Assembly (NCBI GenBank): GCA_013365325.1
Contig: JABVXV010000409.1
Span: 1 to 49,167 of the forward strand
Direction: 5' to 3'
Length of the DNA: 49,167 nucleotides
From: Dipetalonema caudispina
Lineage: Eukaryota; Nematoda; Chromadorea; Rhabditida; Onchocercidae
Below are positions 34,401-47,899 of the stretch, piece by piece. The translations under genes and the position numbers were made by a program. A model generated the notes under the pieces. It was given only the letters and a program-made list of their open reading frames with translations. It had not been told where the DNA came from and searched no databases. How positions within the stretch are numbered: the stretch's first letter is position 1; every line of letters begins with the position of its first letter.

Positions 34401-36102
34401 TGTGGTACTTTAACTATGATTATCATTTCCGTGTTGTTTGGACTTGATATTTTTAATCTTAGAGACCTGTACTAGCATATCCATCTAGTGGATTTCCCGT
34501 AATTTGCCAGGCTTTCTACTGTCATACAGTAGTCTCAATATCTCAATTCCGAGTACAGATATTCAGCTGTTCTTTTGGAACTAGATATTGATCGGTTTCG
34601 AAATACATTATCCGGTTGAAATAAACCGGTCGCTCAACACTTTTATAGTAATTTTTATTGCCTATCGATCTTGATCACCTTGTTACCTTTCCTATATTTA
34701 AAGGAAATATCCTAATTTTAATTTCGTTTTAATGAGTTTTGGTTGTTGAGGATTTTGTTGGATCAGAAATAATTTCAGGAAATACTGACATCGTACAGTT
34801 TCATCATGTAATGTGCAATCTATTGGTAACTGATGGCAGGGAAACTTACATAAATACCAGGTCAGTTGATCTCATGTAGTATATTATAGATGGGAATGTT
34901 TTTCCTTTTTTATTCAGATGAACATGGAATGAACAAAAACTTAACTAACCACTGCATTTTATGAAATCAATAATGACTAAATAAGGCAGATTGGTCCGGT
35001 CTTTTTCAGGAGACTTTATGTGACAGGTAGCGTCCAAGATTTAGTGATATTACTAAATATGTTACCATTAGAAAGAACTTTGTTATTACTTCCAGAAAGA
35101 ACTTTATCATTGTTTTTCTTCAAGTTAGTAAATAGTTTGTTATGAAATGTTTGTGTGAAAAGGTTTGGTACGTTGGAGCATTTTTTCGCCTGGACGCTAC
35201 TTTACCAGTGCGAATCACAGACATCAGGAAAACTCGTCCTTCGATCTTACGATAAACGACCATATTTACTGGTAACCGGTTTTTGTTATCATTTTTGTAA
35301 CACTGGTGAAGATATTCTACTTTTTTTTTTCTAATTTTTCCAATAAATTTCTTCTGATCTGAAGATTTGGTTACTGGATTCATACGTTGTAATATCACAA
35401 GGCGAACTGACTGAAGCTGACGCTGAAGGAAATGATAGATTGGTTTATTCATTTCCAGCGCTAAAAATGCTTTACAAGGTATCAATTAAAAGCAATCAAA
35501 TATTTATACATAAACTATTGCAATTGGGAACGAACTGTATTTTTCCATGCCATTTTCAATTTCTATTTTCATTTGTAATATTTCGAATGAGGACATTTAT
35601 TAGAGCTTTAGCGTAGTAGCTGCATTCAAGTAAAAGGAGATTTAGTCGGGAAATTGATATTTTGCATCATATAGTCTCAGTTCATTTTTCATCATCAAAT
35701 TTAAGATATTCGATGCTGAATCGGCTAAAACGGATCCACGTGCGAACGGTGAGGATGCCAGTGTAGGTATACTAGACATACCATTAACATGTTGTGTGAA
35801 ATTAACCGAAATGCTGCTTGAATCATCACTAGCATTACCTCCAACTGGACGAAGTGTCGGCCAGTTTTACGTATGTGTTGATGCCACTTATAAATGTGTT
35901 GTTGATTTAAGAAAATCCAAATGAATCGATTATTTCGACTCCAAATAAATCAAAAATTATTTCGACTTGAATATATTATCATTCACTATTTAGATTTAAG
36001 CGGTTTTTATGTTTAAATTGTTCATTAATTTGTGACAAAATTCTTGTGAATTTTCAGGTTGGATTTTTAAAATTAAAAAAATGTGATGGATTGATGAATT
36101 AA
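31474..36102 (+). CDS. UBE3D: UBE3D-like HECT_2 E3 ubiquitin ligase (UBE2C-binding family)
   Basis: Ten exons: 31474-31625, 32540-32763, 33134-33272, 33450-33669, 34251-34338, 34779-34860, 35163-35271, 35365-35478, 35706-35870 and 36058-36102. They sum to 1338 nt (445 aa) and all phases close. The family binds the E2 UBE2C and promotes ubiquitination through an atypical HECT-like domain. I see two Cys-x-x-Cys pairs (AECAECSAT, residues 159/162; VLCAKCSMEIG, 262/265) that may bind zinc. Other family-like stretches are EQRIVISDSYFLVLRK, the hydrophobic IWLLDSYVVISQ and the end motif SVGQFYVGFLKL. The ATG lies six bases after TTTTCAG, the layout of an SL trans-splice site. The length exceeds human UBE3D (about 389 aa). 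The family name is from recall of conserved blocks. Use of 35163 rather than 35010 as the seventh exon's start is a judgement from phase and conserved sequence. Confidence 0.8.
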
Positions 36103-36169
36103 AAACAGCCGCGATGCGGAAAAAAGCAAATATGTTCGCAAAAAAAAGTATGTTTCTCATCATTATATG

Positions 36170-36202
<33 letters not shown>

Positions 36203-37548
36203 AAACGATGATTGACTAGTGTTATAAGTGCAAAATAATCAGTATTTACAATATTGTGAAGATTTTGTTTCAGAAGCATTTCTGACGACACTTCTTATTT
36301 ACTGTAAAAGTGTAGGTACTGACATCATCTTTATAAAAGTTAATTTGTCACTTCCAATTATTATTTCACCACTCTAGGCGATTTATTGTTTCGGCGTGAT
36401 TAGGTTATCGAAATAACTTACCTCGTTGATCATTGTACTCAAAAAGAAGCTTGGGATTATTGATCCGAACTATTATTGACTAAACCGGTTTTAAAATTTC
36501 TTTTTAGCAATAGTACTAAAAGTTAAAGGATCTAACTGTATAATTTGGCTGAATTTTTTACTAACGTGGTGAAGTTTGAAATGTACTGTTTCGAATGGAA
36601 AGTCATGCCTTATATTTTACAGAGAAAAACAGGTAGAGAATAATTGAAAAAGTTATGGATGATACTAAATTTTAAATTATAAAATTTTTTGACCAAAATG
36701 TTTATTTGATTGTTTTGTCTTGTTTTTCGAATTGATACCTCTTCATTTTGGTGCTTTTCGTTCTTTCAAAAAAAGTATATTTATTTTGGGTGTACTGTAT
36801 TTGCTATAATGGTTTGTAAATAAAGTTTTTCATAAAATTACTTCAGCATTGGATACATTTACATGGGATAAAAAATTTTTTAAATATTTTTTGTGGCAAA
36901 ACATGCTAGAGGCCAGAAGATACCAAAAGGTCTGAAGAAAGGTACGTAATTGATCTGTTTTGAAATCATTGCAGACGATCTCATATAACTTAAAAAATAC
37001 CTAACATAGATTAAGGATGTTCCTTTTCTGGACATGTTTGTTCATAAGTGAAATTTGAATTTAAGAAAAAAGAAAAAGTATATATAAAAAGCGCTTTTGA
37101 TATCGACGATAAAGGAGGTTTTTTTTCAAGCGATGAGATGACTGGTGAAGATAGCAGATATTGTCGTCAGTAAGGTAAATAAGGTTGAGCTTCTTATTTG
37201 CCAGCTTTTCTGAAAAAAAATCGTAAGTGTTTAATTGCTAGAATTAGTTAAGTTAAATCATTGTTACCTTAGCCTAAAGATAATGATCACTTCTACAGTT
37301 AAGTAAAGAATATAAATTTATTGAAATGAAATCACAATAAAGTATCTTGCCAAATTAGAAGATAATTATTTCATGGCATAAAGAGCTATGCTATTCATTA
37401 TTCCTGATCTTAACAGGAATTCGTAATTTCATGCTTTAAAAAAAAATTCAAAACATTCAAGAGAGTTATATTTTCAATCTTCTCGATAAATGAAAGACAA
37501 ATTAAGAGGAGGAGGGAGTGAGGAAGGAAGTTAAATTAAGCCAATAGC
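36103..37548. other. Convergent intergenic region, AT dinucleotide repeat, no gene seen
   Basis: This stretch separates the stop codons of the UBE3D-like gene and the S28 peptidase gene, which point at each other. It contains a (TA)n run at about 36164-36202. On the minus strand an AATAAA at 37317-37322 could serve the peptidase gene. I found no supported exon. Confidence 0.6.
36164..36202. repeat. (TA)n microsatellite
   Basis: A run of TATATGTATATACA is followed by about eleven uninterrupted AT units. It lies about 60 bp past the stop codon of the UBE3D-like gene. Confidence 0.9.
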
Positions 37549-40500
37549 TCAAATTAAAGAATGAATAATCGGATAAAAATACACCTTTGGTTCTGTATAT
37601 CCCCATGGATAGCCGTATTTGACAACTTGACAGTTATCTGGTACTTGCCAACCGGTATTATTTGGTAATGGAATGGATGGTGGTAGTTCAGTACAATTTT
37701 TATAAACCCAACATTTTAGTATGTTTACAACCTGAAATCCATGTAATTTAAGTTTCGGTCGCTCTTTTTCGGACTATTTTCAAGTATTTGTAGAAAAGAA
37801 CAAAAAATTTTCGATAAATCCTTTTTAATTATGATAATTTCATTCAACACAATAATTCTTTAATTTTTATATTTCGATCAAAGTATAAAAATTACTTAGC
37901 CATTTCTACCGGAAAATGTAGAAAAAAATAAGGATGATAAAATATTTCATTCGATTTTTTGAAAAAAAAGATTGTCATTCTTACCATTGTTATTAGTTAT
38001 TCGAATTTTGATTAAACATAGTTTATCTGTTTGTTTCTGCTTGCTTTATTTTTTTTTTTTAAAATACAACCTGAAATCGTTCATATGTCACAGATGGTGG
38101 ATCACACGTGTTAGGTGTACGTAAATCAAGATGATGTGCAGCATCTAACATATGAAAAATATAAACACCATTCTTCATAGCATCCATAATACCAGGTGAA
38201 TTTTCATAAACACCACCACCAGACCATGGATCCAAGTTACCATTCCTAAACATTATTTAAAAATCTCTTTTTTTATTTTTTAATCATAACACATCCATTA
38301 ATTTACATTCGATATGCAAACAATATTGTATATGTATTTGTTATAAAAAAAAGAAATAATTTTATAAATAATAAACTAACGAAAATATAATATTGCTCGT
38401 AGCATTATAAATCATTCCATAACGTATCATTGCATCTTGAAGTTTATAGAAATTGCTATTATAACCAGCAGCTTTAAATAATTCTGTACAATATTTGATA
38501 TCAGTATTGATTGGACCATCTGAATTATCACAAGTATTGAGGAAGAAATCATTTTCACCACCTCGATCACAACTTTGTAGTGTTAATGATGTGCAACACT
38601 GCAAAAATGAATTAACTATATACATATTTTTAGATAAAATATTAGATATATAATGTGTATTTTAATTTACTTCATTGGATTTCATCTAATTGTTTTTGTT
38701 TTCTGCCAAAATTAATTTCTATTGTTTGCTAGACAGAGGTAAATTATACAAATTATCATATACACTTTTTTTAGAATGTGCGTATGTACGGTAGCTAAAA
38801 GATACTGTATCTACCAATATTCAGTTTTTGATGATGTATATATGGTGGCTAGAAGATATTGTACCATCAATATATACTTCAGAATTTGTATATGTGATAT
38901 CTAAGAGATACTGTATCAAGCTTACTTGCCAGTTCCAAGCTGTGTCTTCATCATCATTTTGGAAAGGTGATAATATTGTGCAGTTGTTTGTGAAACAGTT
39001 ATAAGTAAGCTGTCCCGTATAATTATAGTAAACATTGATAATGTTGTATAATTGCTTTGCCAATCCTTCATCATTTGTTTCAGCTTTTGTGGCATATTGA
39101 CAAACATACTAAAAGAAAAAAAAGAAAGGAATTAGAAGAAAAATTATCTAATTGCCATAGAATGCTTATAATTTGTCAGTTTATAATAAAACATTAATAA
39201 ATTTCAAATTAAGGATAGGATTAGCATCTTAAAATTATTTCATCTTGAAATAAATAAAAGTTAATAATTATAGATTGAGAAAGTCCTAAATTAAATTCAA
39301 ATTAATAAGTACTTAAGAATTTATATTATGCAAACGAATGACATCCGAACTAGTTAAGTGATATCATTTGATAATATTATATCGATTTAATAGATTAAAT
39401 CAATTGCTGTTGTACCTTAACTGGATATCCGGGCAAAGGTGTGAGGAAATCAGCCGGATATGGATAATCGGTCATGGCCATGTAAAAAATAGCAGAATAA
39501 ATGTAAGAATAGAGATTTGTGAAGTCATCAGAGCTTTCCATTTCATAGCCTGGTTTTGAGCGAAATATTTGATTTAATTTCATTCGACCTTCTTCTAGAA
39601 CAATAAGATATATGTCACAATAATGCGTTAAATTTCTTTATGATAAAGAAAAAGACATTAATATATCGGACGTTAACTTCGGTTAATGAAGAATTGTGAC
39701 ATTAAGGGAAAAAAATTCCTCGTTTTATGATTCAATGTGTGTTACGTAATCCGTAAACCGTGTAGGATTTGAAGTCTTGAAAGAGAACTGACAGTTATTG
39801 GAATTTATCATAAATTTTTGGTTATTAAAAGATCAATACTGGAAATGTTGGAGGATTGTTTTGATGATTTTTCAACATCTTCAGTAAGCAATCATTAGAA
39901 GCGTTAGATTGGTAATGACAGGAGATTGTTTTAATTTGAAATTAGCTAATTATTGAATGAAATAGGTTCTTCTTGGTTCATGAAATGGATTTCCAATATT
40001 TTCCGGACATTAGTTGATTGTTATGAGTAAGATATTTCGTGAACAAATTTTCAGTTTACTTTAGAATGGAATTTATGCAAAATAACTTCTATGACGTTTG
40101 GATGTTTGGGTTAATTTTGTCAGGTTCTTACACTTTTGAGGTTATATTGTTAGATTAGAGCTTACAAGTAATTGTTCGTTGATTATTTTAAACGTGCTTT
40201 CCCTTCCTTCTTCAAGGAAACAAAAAAATGACGATTATGATGAAGGAATATTCCCTCGCATGAATATTTCTTCTATCAGTTTTAAACTTTTAGTTAACAA
40301 ATAGTTTTGGTCAAGTGAAAATTGCGAAATAAATTTGTTTGTCTTGAATATTTTCTACAGTGTGACAAATCTGTTTCAATTGACTGCTAATAATCGTGAG
40401 GAATGAAAAAAGAATCCAAAAAGTTAAGTATCAAAGAAGAATCCCATAGGTGAAAAGAGATAATGAGCGCCATTCTTTTCATTTTTATTTTTAGCAATAC

Positions 40501-42906
40501 TTCTTGCTGATAATAAAAAAAAAATGCATCGATAACATTTAGCAGATGTAGCGAGGACTTCTTTTCTCATAATTCTTAATGCAAATTAAATATTTTTAGA
40601 TTTTTATGAAGTACCGTATAAGAAATACTTAGTGTTGTATAGGATACGGGGAATATCATAGAAGAATGAGGAATACTGTATATGAAAAAAGAATACGGAG
40701 GAATTCTCCTACATAGATATTTTTGATGGATTCATTTGTTAATTAAAAGCAATTAAATGACCTGTTCCTGATAACTTTTCAATTGCAACGAATCCTTCTG
40801 AAAATACTTTCCGGTCACATCCGCTAGTTACATAATTGGTTGTTGTTATGTTACTCACACGATCCGGATTTACGCCTGTTCCATAGAAATTCCTTATTGG
40901 AGCTGATGATGCCCAAGCTCTGGAATATTCCCAAAATTTATATTGAAAGAAGATTATCTTAAAATTTAATATTTTCGAATTTTTCCAAATCTATTTCAGA
41001 AATCTGAAAGGTTTTTATAGTAAAGATGCAAATTAAATTTCATCATTGCTATCGATTACAAACCTACCAGGTCGATTGAAAATTATAACTGCTTGATGTA
41101 TGCTATTTTGAATGGTGCATACAATTCCTGTGAATAATTATGGACTTTATTTGTGTATATTTTTCCCGCATATTTCTTTACATTTCTTCACAGTATTCTT
41201 TTTTCACTTTTCCTTTAATTCAGATTTTTTTTTGTAACAAACGGAAGCATTATAAAATGAGGAATAAAATAGTGAGAGATATAATGATAAATTTTATGTT
41301 AAAAAAAGTCTTAATACCCATCAACAATATGCGGATATTTCATGCGAAACCATGCAGCAAGCATACCACCATATGAACCACCGAATACGATAACCGGTAT
41401 TTCAGTGCCAGCCGGACAATAGCCAAGTTCCTTTCGATTAGTTTTTAAGAACAAAATCAATTCTGCAAAATCAGCCAATGCTTGGATATCATTCAAATAT
41501 CCCAATCGTGATACATCCTAAAATTTGCTAAAAATTAAATAAAAGTCAATAAAAATCAGTTAATGATATGTGTCATTTTCGCTTTGCTGTTTGCAATACT
41601 GTACCCAAAAAAATGAGATATTGCAACTTCGGACACTTGTATTGTTAACAATGCGCACACTGTAATCATTATAAACCAAAGTTCGGAGATCGTTTAAACT
41701 TCAAATAATTTAGTAGTATGAAAAAATACGCAAACATTAGACATAATTGTCAATATCATATAAGTTCAGTACCATATAACTTCGTTTTCCGTATGGCTTC
41801 GATTCACCGTAGTAACGATGTTCTGCGAACACGAGAGCAGCTTGGAAGCGTGGCGCTAGATCCCACATAATACCCTATCAATTTTCATTAAATTTACGCA
41901 CTGTTGATTAATTTTCTCGATACATTCAGAAGTACAGTAATCAACATAAAATATTGATTAATTGATTGATAAAAGCGCAAAAAAAAGATCGATTTACCGT
42001 ATTTCGCGCAAATGCTTCGATATCTCCTTCGTTGCCAACATAGAAAAATAAAGGTCCATCACAATGAAAATTGGAATAATTTGTTAAATATCTGAAATGA
42101 ATAATAATTATTGGCAACATTAAATGGATTAAACAAGACGTAATTTATAGAAATTAGAGAAATTAGAAAAAATTAAGGGAATCAATTCATAATGCATGTT
42201 TTTATGAATTTTTACAAGAGAGATGATTATAATAATTTAGATGATAATAGCAGAAATAGTGTTGAGATGTTCATATCTTCTTAAATTTTAAATTTCACTT
42301 CTTTCCTATTATGCATTAAAAAAAAAAGAGAAAAAAATGTCTCCTTTCTTCAACTAAAATTTCTAAGATAACTAATTGCAGTTTCCAAATAATATATCCT
42401 AGTTCCGGAATAACTCATTACAGTTCCTGAATAACTTGTTATAATTCTTCGAAAAATCTATTATATAATTCTTCGAAAAATAATCTATTACTTGCATAAT
42501 GAGGAGGTTTTTACTTTTGTATTCACTTATTATCATACTTTTGTAAATCTATGAGAATTAAAAGTTAGAAAATTTTTAGTTGATCACTTTTTGCAAACAA
42601 ACATAACCATTTCGCTTACTTAAGACTAAAAGTTTCTACATCACGATAACTGAAATGATCAATAGGCATTGATCGATACCACTTAGCATCCCATTGATAA
42701 TTCACTGATTCCATTGTAGTGATTGTTTTTGTTGCCAACCATAAATGATCCGATGAATTACGAATAATACTTGAAGCAACTGAATTCATAATCGGAGGAA
42801 AAATGCCAAGTTTTCTAATATTATCATTACTAGTTATCACTTCTATTATTAATACTTCAAGAAGTAGTAAAAGTAGGATTTGATAATGTTGAAGAAATAA
42901 TACCAT
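37549..42906 (-). CDS. Secreted/lysosomal S28-family serine carboxypeptidase (Pro-X carboxypeptidase/DPP7-like)
   Basis: Ten exons: 42906-42620, 42091-41998, 41874-41773, 41517-41318, 40919-40762, 39594-39416, 39108-38926, 38598-38381, 38245-38071 and 37731-37549. They sum to 1779 nt (592 aa) with consistent phases. S28 peptidases remove C-terminal residues after proline or N-terminal dipeptides, in lysosomes or outside the cell. The N-terminus is a Leu-rich signal peptide ([20 protein letters not shown]). The charge-relay residues are visible: Ser209 in [14 protein letters not shown], Asp479 in [12 protein letters not shown], and His511/512 in [19 protein letters not shown]. There are many N-glycosylation sequons (NYTG, NCTI, NATS) and paired Cys. 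Exon 1 follows TTTTCAG by four bases, suggesting trans-splicing. Exon 10 contains a possible further donor (AAG/GTGTAT), so the last 14 residues are less certain. A decayed paralogue lies just upstream. Confidence 0.93.
38794..38922. repeat. Imperfect tandem repeat in S28 intron, about 50-bp unit
   Basis: Three diverged units share GCTAAAAGATACTGTAT, GCTAGAAGATATTGTAC and CTAAGAGATACTGTAT (starts about 38794, 38848 and 38901). The last unit abuts the donor of the seventh exon of the S28 gene. Confidence 0.6.
42395..42495. repeat. Short imperfect tandem repeats in S28 intron 1
   Basis: Two families of short copies lie side by side. TTCCGGAATAACT is followed by TTCCTGAATAACT. Then TAATTCTTCGAAAAAT occurs twice. 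They lie within the first intron of the S28 gene. Confidence 0.6.
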
Positions 42907-42909
42907 TTT

Positions 42910-42916
42910 CCTGAAA
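42910..42916 (-). other. Probable spliced-leader trans-splice acceptor, S28 peptidase gene
   Basis: The minus strand reads ATTTTCAG followed by GAAAATGG, so the acceptor sits four bases before the ATG. No upstream coding exon is needed because a signal peptide begins at that Met. Spliced-leader use is inferred from the layout. Confidence 0.6.
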
Positions 42917-44564
42917 ATTTAATTGTTACCAGAATTTCTTAGGAACAATATCAAACGAGTAATACAATTATACGAACTATTAGAAAGTATGTTATGGTAA
43001 TGTTGATCTAATTTATAATAAATTAATTATACTTCAAAATAGACATTCGTTCAGATATAATTAATTAACCACAAATTAAAATCATTTAAACGATTTTAAG
43101 CATTAATGTGTTATGGTTGAGTTGCAGAAAAAATATGATCGAAAAATTTTTTTTTAGATAGAAAATGCATTTAAAAAGTTTTGTATGTTTGCTTTGTGCA
43201 TTAAGATGCAGAACGTAGAGATTATATAATACTTCGAGATAGAAGAAAAGGAACAATAGCGATAAGATAAGAATTACCTTTATCAGTTAATGAGGCCAAG
43301 AAATGCCTCATTGATAATAATTATTTTTCTGTCATATTGATTTCACAAATAAATGCAAAATCATTTGATTTAGTTTTTCTATTTTGCAAAGAAAGTAGGC
43401 TTTGATAAAATAATTCAGTGATACGGCTAAAAAAGACAAAAATTAATAAAAAAGATGATCAGATTTAAAATAAAATTGCTACGGGAAAAAAGTGAAGGAT
43501 AGAACGAAAAGGGTATATTGAAGAAATCAGCAACTTGAAATAATAAGTAAAAAATAAGAAAGTCCTCATCGATTCTGCCTTACTACAACTACCAAACCAA
43601 AAATATATAAATTTTAATAGTAGTAGCATTAAGCAATCAAAAAGATATTTTTAAAATTCGATTTAAAAATTTCCCATTGCTGTTTTGAAATGAATACTTC
43701 GTTTGTTTTTTCTTCTAACAAAATAATTTAATAATACATTCCTGTTTTTACCTCTAAACTACGAGTAAAAGTAATTTCAAACAATATATTTATTATCATT
43801 GCTTAGTATGACTGTTAAATTTCGATTGATAATAAATGTCAGAAGTATCATATAATATTGAATGACTAATTGGATATGTTGATATTAGTTATAATGTATC
43901 ACCAAAGAATTATAGAGCATCAAATTGATAATTGAATATATTATCAATTCTAATTACAATATCAGAAATGTCCTATAACATCAAATGAATAATTGCATTG
44001 CTTATTTACGATTAATTAAACCATCACCTTCTAGAAAATTTCTATATTTCGTAAACATTTAAATGTAATTTCTCATTTTATTATTTCAATGAAATATGAA
44101 ATATTAAAACTTGTTCTTACCGTTTCCTTTTTTATTACTTTCCATCCAGTCATTTATTCCGGAAGAAGGCTGTTAACAATATATATGTAGCAATCAATGG
44201 AATCGGGAAAAATTGTTTGGTGTCAAATAATCGGTGCAATTGCAATGTCAAATAAATACCAAATGTATGCAGTGGTTTGTATAATTTTTCTTTGTTGAAA
44301 AGAAGTTTTTTTTTTTTTAAATTCAATGAGGAATAAAAAAATTCTTTTTTTTTCCGATTTTATTAAACTACTGGAAAATTTGTCTTTCACAAAAGCAAAA
44401 TCTTTTCATTTCGAAACATTAAACCATTTAATTCATCTATTTAAATTTGTTATTTTTCATTTACAATTTCAATATTTTCCAACAAAACACACGAAAACTT
44501 TTTATTTCACAAAACAAAAAAAAAAAAAAAAAAATAGTTTGAAATGAAAATTCAATGGTTAATT
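42917..44564. other. Intergenic region between the two S28 loci, no gene seen
   Basis: AT-rich sequence separates the start of the intact S28 gene from the 3' end of its decayed neighbour. Related short stretches recur around 43820-44000 (TATCATATAATATTGAATGA; TGTCCTATAACATCAAATGA). No exon is supported. Confidence 0.55.
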
Positions 44565-47500
44565 TTATCGTTGTTTCAATTTTGCTTCTTTCAACCAATG
44601 TTTAATGTAAAATTTTTCCAATCATCTTGCTTCTTTTACCGAATTCGTATCTAATTGATGTTTTCCGCGTAGATCGCAATGATATACACCATTCTTAAAA
44701 AGATATTTTAATCTCTTTCTGTCTCTCTCTTTCTCTCTTTTTTTCTTCCTTCTTTTATTGAAATTCTTTACATAACTATTTGCTTGTTTAATTTGCTAAT
44801 ACTGTCAATACCATATTATGTCATAAAAGAATCATATTCTTTTGCTTATCTCTGTAAAATAAATATTTGATAGATTTTGTTCTCTTTTTTTTTTTTTGTT
44901 AATTATAAAACAGAAAGTTGCTACGGAAATTATTTGAAAATTTTCGAAATACCAGAAATAGTTTCTGATATTGATTTTAACAAGTAATGAGGAAGAATGA
45001 TAAAAAAAGTTAACCTTAATGATAATGCTAATCAATGATCCTACCACTTGTGATTTCAATGACCAACCACCAGCAGATCATGGATCCAAATAACCATTGC
45101 TTCAATTTCTTCCAGTTAATTTAAAATTTATGAAATTAAAAGGATGAAAAATACCGCAATTATTATGGTGCTTGAACAGCTACTGGCAAATTTTCATATT
45201 TGTTTTGATTTTTGTTAGTAAAACTGTAACCATTAAAACGACACTTTTTTCCAAAAATAATTACAGTCCAATGAAATGAGTAATAATAAATAATTTTTTG
45301 ACCAATAATTTTTCATTAAATTTGGAATTTCATGTTGCATCAAAAAATTTCACTATTATAATCTAAAATAAACATCAAACTTTTGTAGAAAATAAAACAT
45401 TCAAATTAATCCAAATTAGTAATTTTTAACCTTTAGCATAATATTATTATAAAATTAATAACCTGAATCCATTATTTGTAGCAGTTGGATATCGATTACC
45501 AGAATTTAAAATACTCCAATGCGGTCGGATTAAAATTTTTGTATATCCAAATTTTCCAAAAGTTTTGATACAGCACAACTGCTGATCTGAACTTTTTTCA
45601 ATATTTTTTGTGAAATTTACATGTATAATATTTCTTGCAATATATTGCTATTATCATAAAAAAGATTGTAGTTTTAATCAGAATACTATCAGTTCAAATA
45701 ACTATTATTGCAAGATTTATATCCAAAAGTTTTCTAATATCGGAAAAGTTAGTTTCATGGAATTCGTGGAAAAGATATTGCTAAAAATTGGAAATTGATA
45801 TCTGTTTCAAGAAAATAGATCACTGAAAATAAATTAAATTGAGGATGAAAATTTGCCTGTAAGAATAAATGGGCAATTCTTAATGAAAAAATCTTTGGGA
45901 GGACCACTAGAACATTACTGCATTATCATCTCAGTGCAGAACTTGAATGATTCCAATTAATTAGCTAAGGGTCGACTTCTTTTTTTCATTAAATAAAAAT
46001 AAAAAGAATGATTTTGAAGTGCTTGAAATAATCACAATTAATTCTTTACAGTTTATATAATTCTTCATCATTATATCGATTATTAGGTAAGTATATTACT
46101 ATCAAAGAAATCAAGCAATCCCGATATTCTTCCAGTAATTTAGCCTTGCTAAAAGATTTGAAACATTTCATTGTACGAGAATAGAACAAGAAAATTTTAA
46201 TGCCACAACTTTTCTTTTTTAATTTCTTGAATTTCACATTTTTTCCTACTCGCTTTCCTGCCAGAACTTCTTTTCCTTCAAATTTTAATTTAAATTTTGA
46301 AATATAAGAAGGGAAATAATTTTTCTCATACCTGCCATGGCCATCCAAGCGGATCACCAAGTGCTCCATATGCGGAATCTTTGCATACATCTGGCTTAAT
46401 ACAAAATGTTTCATTTTGGCCTGTATAATTATAATAAAGGTTCATTATCCCATACATACTTTGCGCATATTCTTCATCAGTTCTATTGTCAGTGCTATTA
46501 AAAAACTGACATGCAACCTTAAATATAAAATAATATAATTACATATATTATACTGTATGAGCTTTACAGTATGATAAGTTTTTTATAAATTACAACTGAT
46601 TCAGTAAAAACCAATTTACTAAGGCACTTTATTAAGTTAAATAAAATTGCATATATTATTTCGAGATTCCTTAAATATGATAAAATTTTTATAATAATTT
46701 ATTAAGGAAAAAAATACTCCACTTGCTATAGGCATATGTCCGACTTTAGGATAAGGTTATATTTGAGGTAATTGTGAGAATTACATTTGGATAACGATAA
46801 CATTAAAATTTTCAATCTTCGTTGCGAAAAGGAAAAAATATTGAAGGAATTTTTTTTTTTCCAATTGCAAAAGTAAGCTTAATTGAACGAAATATTTGCT
46901 TAACAAATAAGACTAATTAAAATATGCTGAAATACAAATACAGAATGGAAGCAGGTTATATTCATTGTACAAATTAAGTACATTTCAAATTAAATTTCCT
47001 CCAACAAACAGTTGAGTTTCTTTCAAAAATAAGAAAAATGAAAGATAAATTTTTAATAGTAATGATTTCAATTATTAATGTTTAAAATGAACCTCTTACC
47101 ACTAAACTACAATTGATTACAATAAAAATTATGGTAAGTTACAATTCATAATTAAATTTGAAACATTTTGGTCATTTCAAAAGGCTTCATTGCATATAAT
47201 AGACTGATCTATGCATAAAATATGTCATCTGTAAAATAATACAGAAAAAAGCGAAACGAAAACTGACTTTAACAGGCCATCCTGGAAGTTCAGCAAGGTA
47301 ATTACTCAGATATGGATAATTAACCATAGCCATTGATTCAAATATATCTTGAGATATTCTCTAAGCATTTTCCAATCAGTACTGATATTCAGATATGATT
47401 TTTTTTTTTCCAAATGGAATTAGATAAGCTCAACCAGATGCTAATGAGATAATAAATAGACAAAATAATAAATTAATTGAACGGCTAATTTCAACTCAAA

Positions 47501-47899
47501 TTTCACAGTTATTTCAATATCTGGTAGCATATATTTCTTGACTACTGACCTCAAAAAAAGTCAATATTTAGGAAAAAAGTTAAACTGCATTTGAACACTC
47601 AGAAATATAAAAGTGGACGAACATAATCTACAAAATATCCAGACAGGCATCAAGCATATGTACTGATGAATTATGATTTAATTGATAGCGGAATAATTTA
47701 GCAGTTTCCAATTATTGGAAGATTTGATGACTGACCCGTTAAAGATAAATTTTTAAGTGCAATCCATCCATTAAATATATTTTTCTCGATGCAACCGGAA
47801 TTCACAAATGATCGCTTAATAATATAATTATATGCATCTTCCAGTATAGACTTCGACATATCAATAAACCAGAAAATCGGAGCACTTGATGCTATAGAC
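44565..47899 (-). pseudogene. Decayed, 5'-truncated S28 serine carboxypeptidase paralogue
   Basis: Seven exon remnants align with S28 exons: 47899-47736 (SIASSAPIFWFIDM), 47360-47268 (MAMVNYPYLSNYLAELPGWP), 46517-46332 (ending GDPLGWPWQ), 45941-45857 (CTEMIMQ, stop, CSSGPPKDFFIKNCPF), 45586-45463 (FGKFGYTKIL, YPTATNN), 45099-45015 (SNGYLDP, stop, SAGGWSL) and 44693-44565 (NGVYHCDLRGKHQLDTNSV, stop, LEKF). Lesions are a TAA at 45915-45917, a TGA in place of the conserved Trp of DPW at 45078-45080, and a TGA at 44622-44624. In addition, the donor after 45857 is GC, and the phase between the first two remnants does not match. Exons for the N-terminus, including GGSYGG, were not found to the right. 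Splice phases elsewhere are intact, so the decay looks recent. It keeps canonical S28 blocks better than the intact neighbour. Confidence 0.87.

Noticed and set aside
35010..35148. Alternative UBE3D exon after TTTTTCAG, in phase with exon 6 (RRLYVTGSVQDLVILLNML)
   Set aside because: The frame stays open for about 46 codons, but none of its donors joins the conserved next exon in phase convincingly. Splicing from 34860 straight to 35163 closes the frame. It remains possible as a minor isoform.
35120..35485. 121-codon minus-strand open frame
   Set aside because: It is antisense to two conserved UBE3D exons and the intron between them. It has no domain and no splice support.
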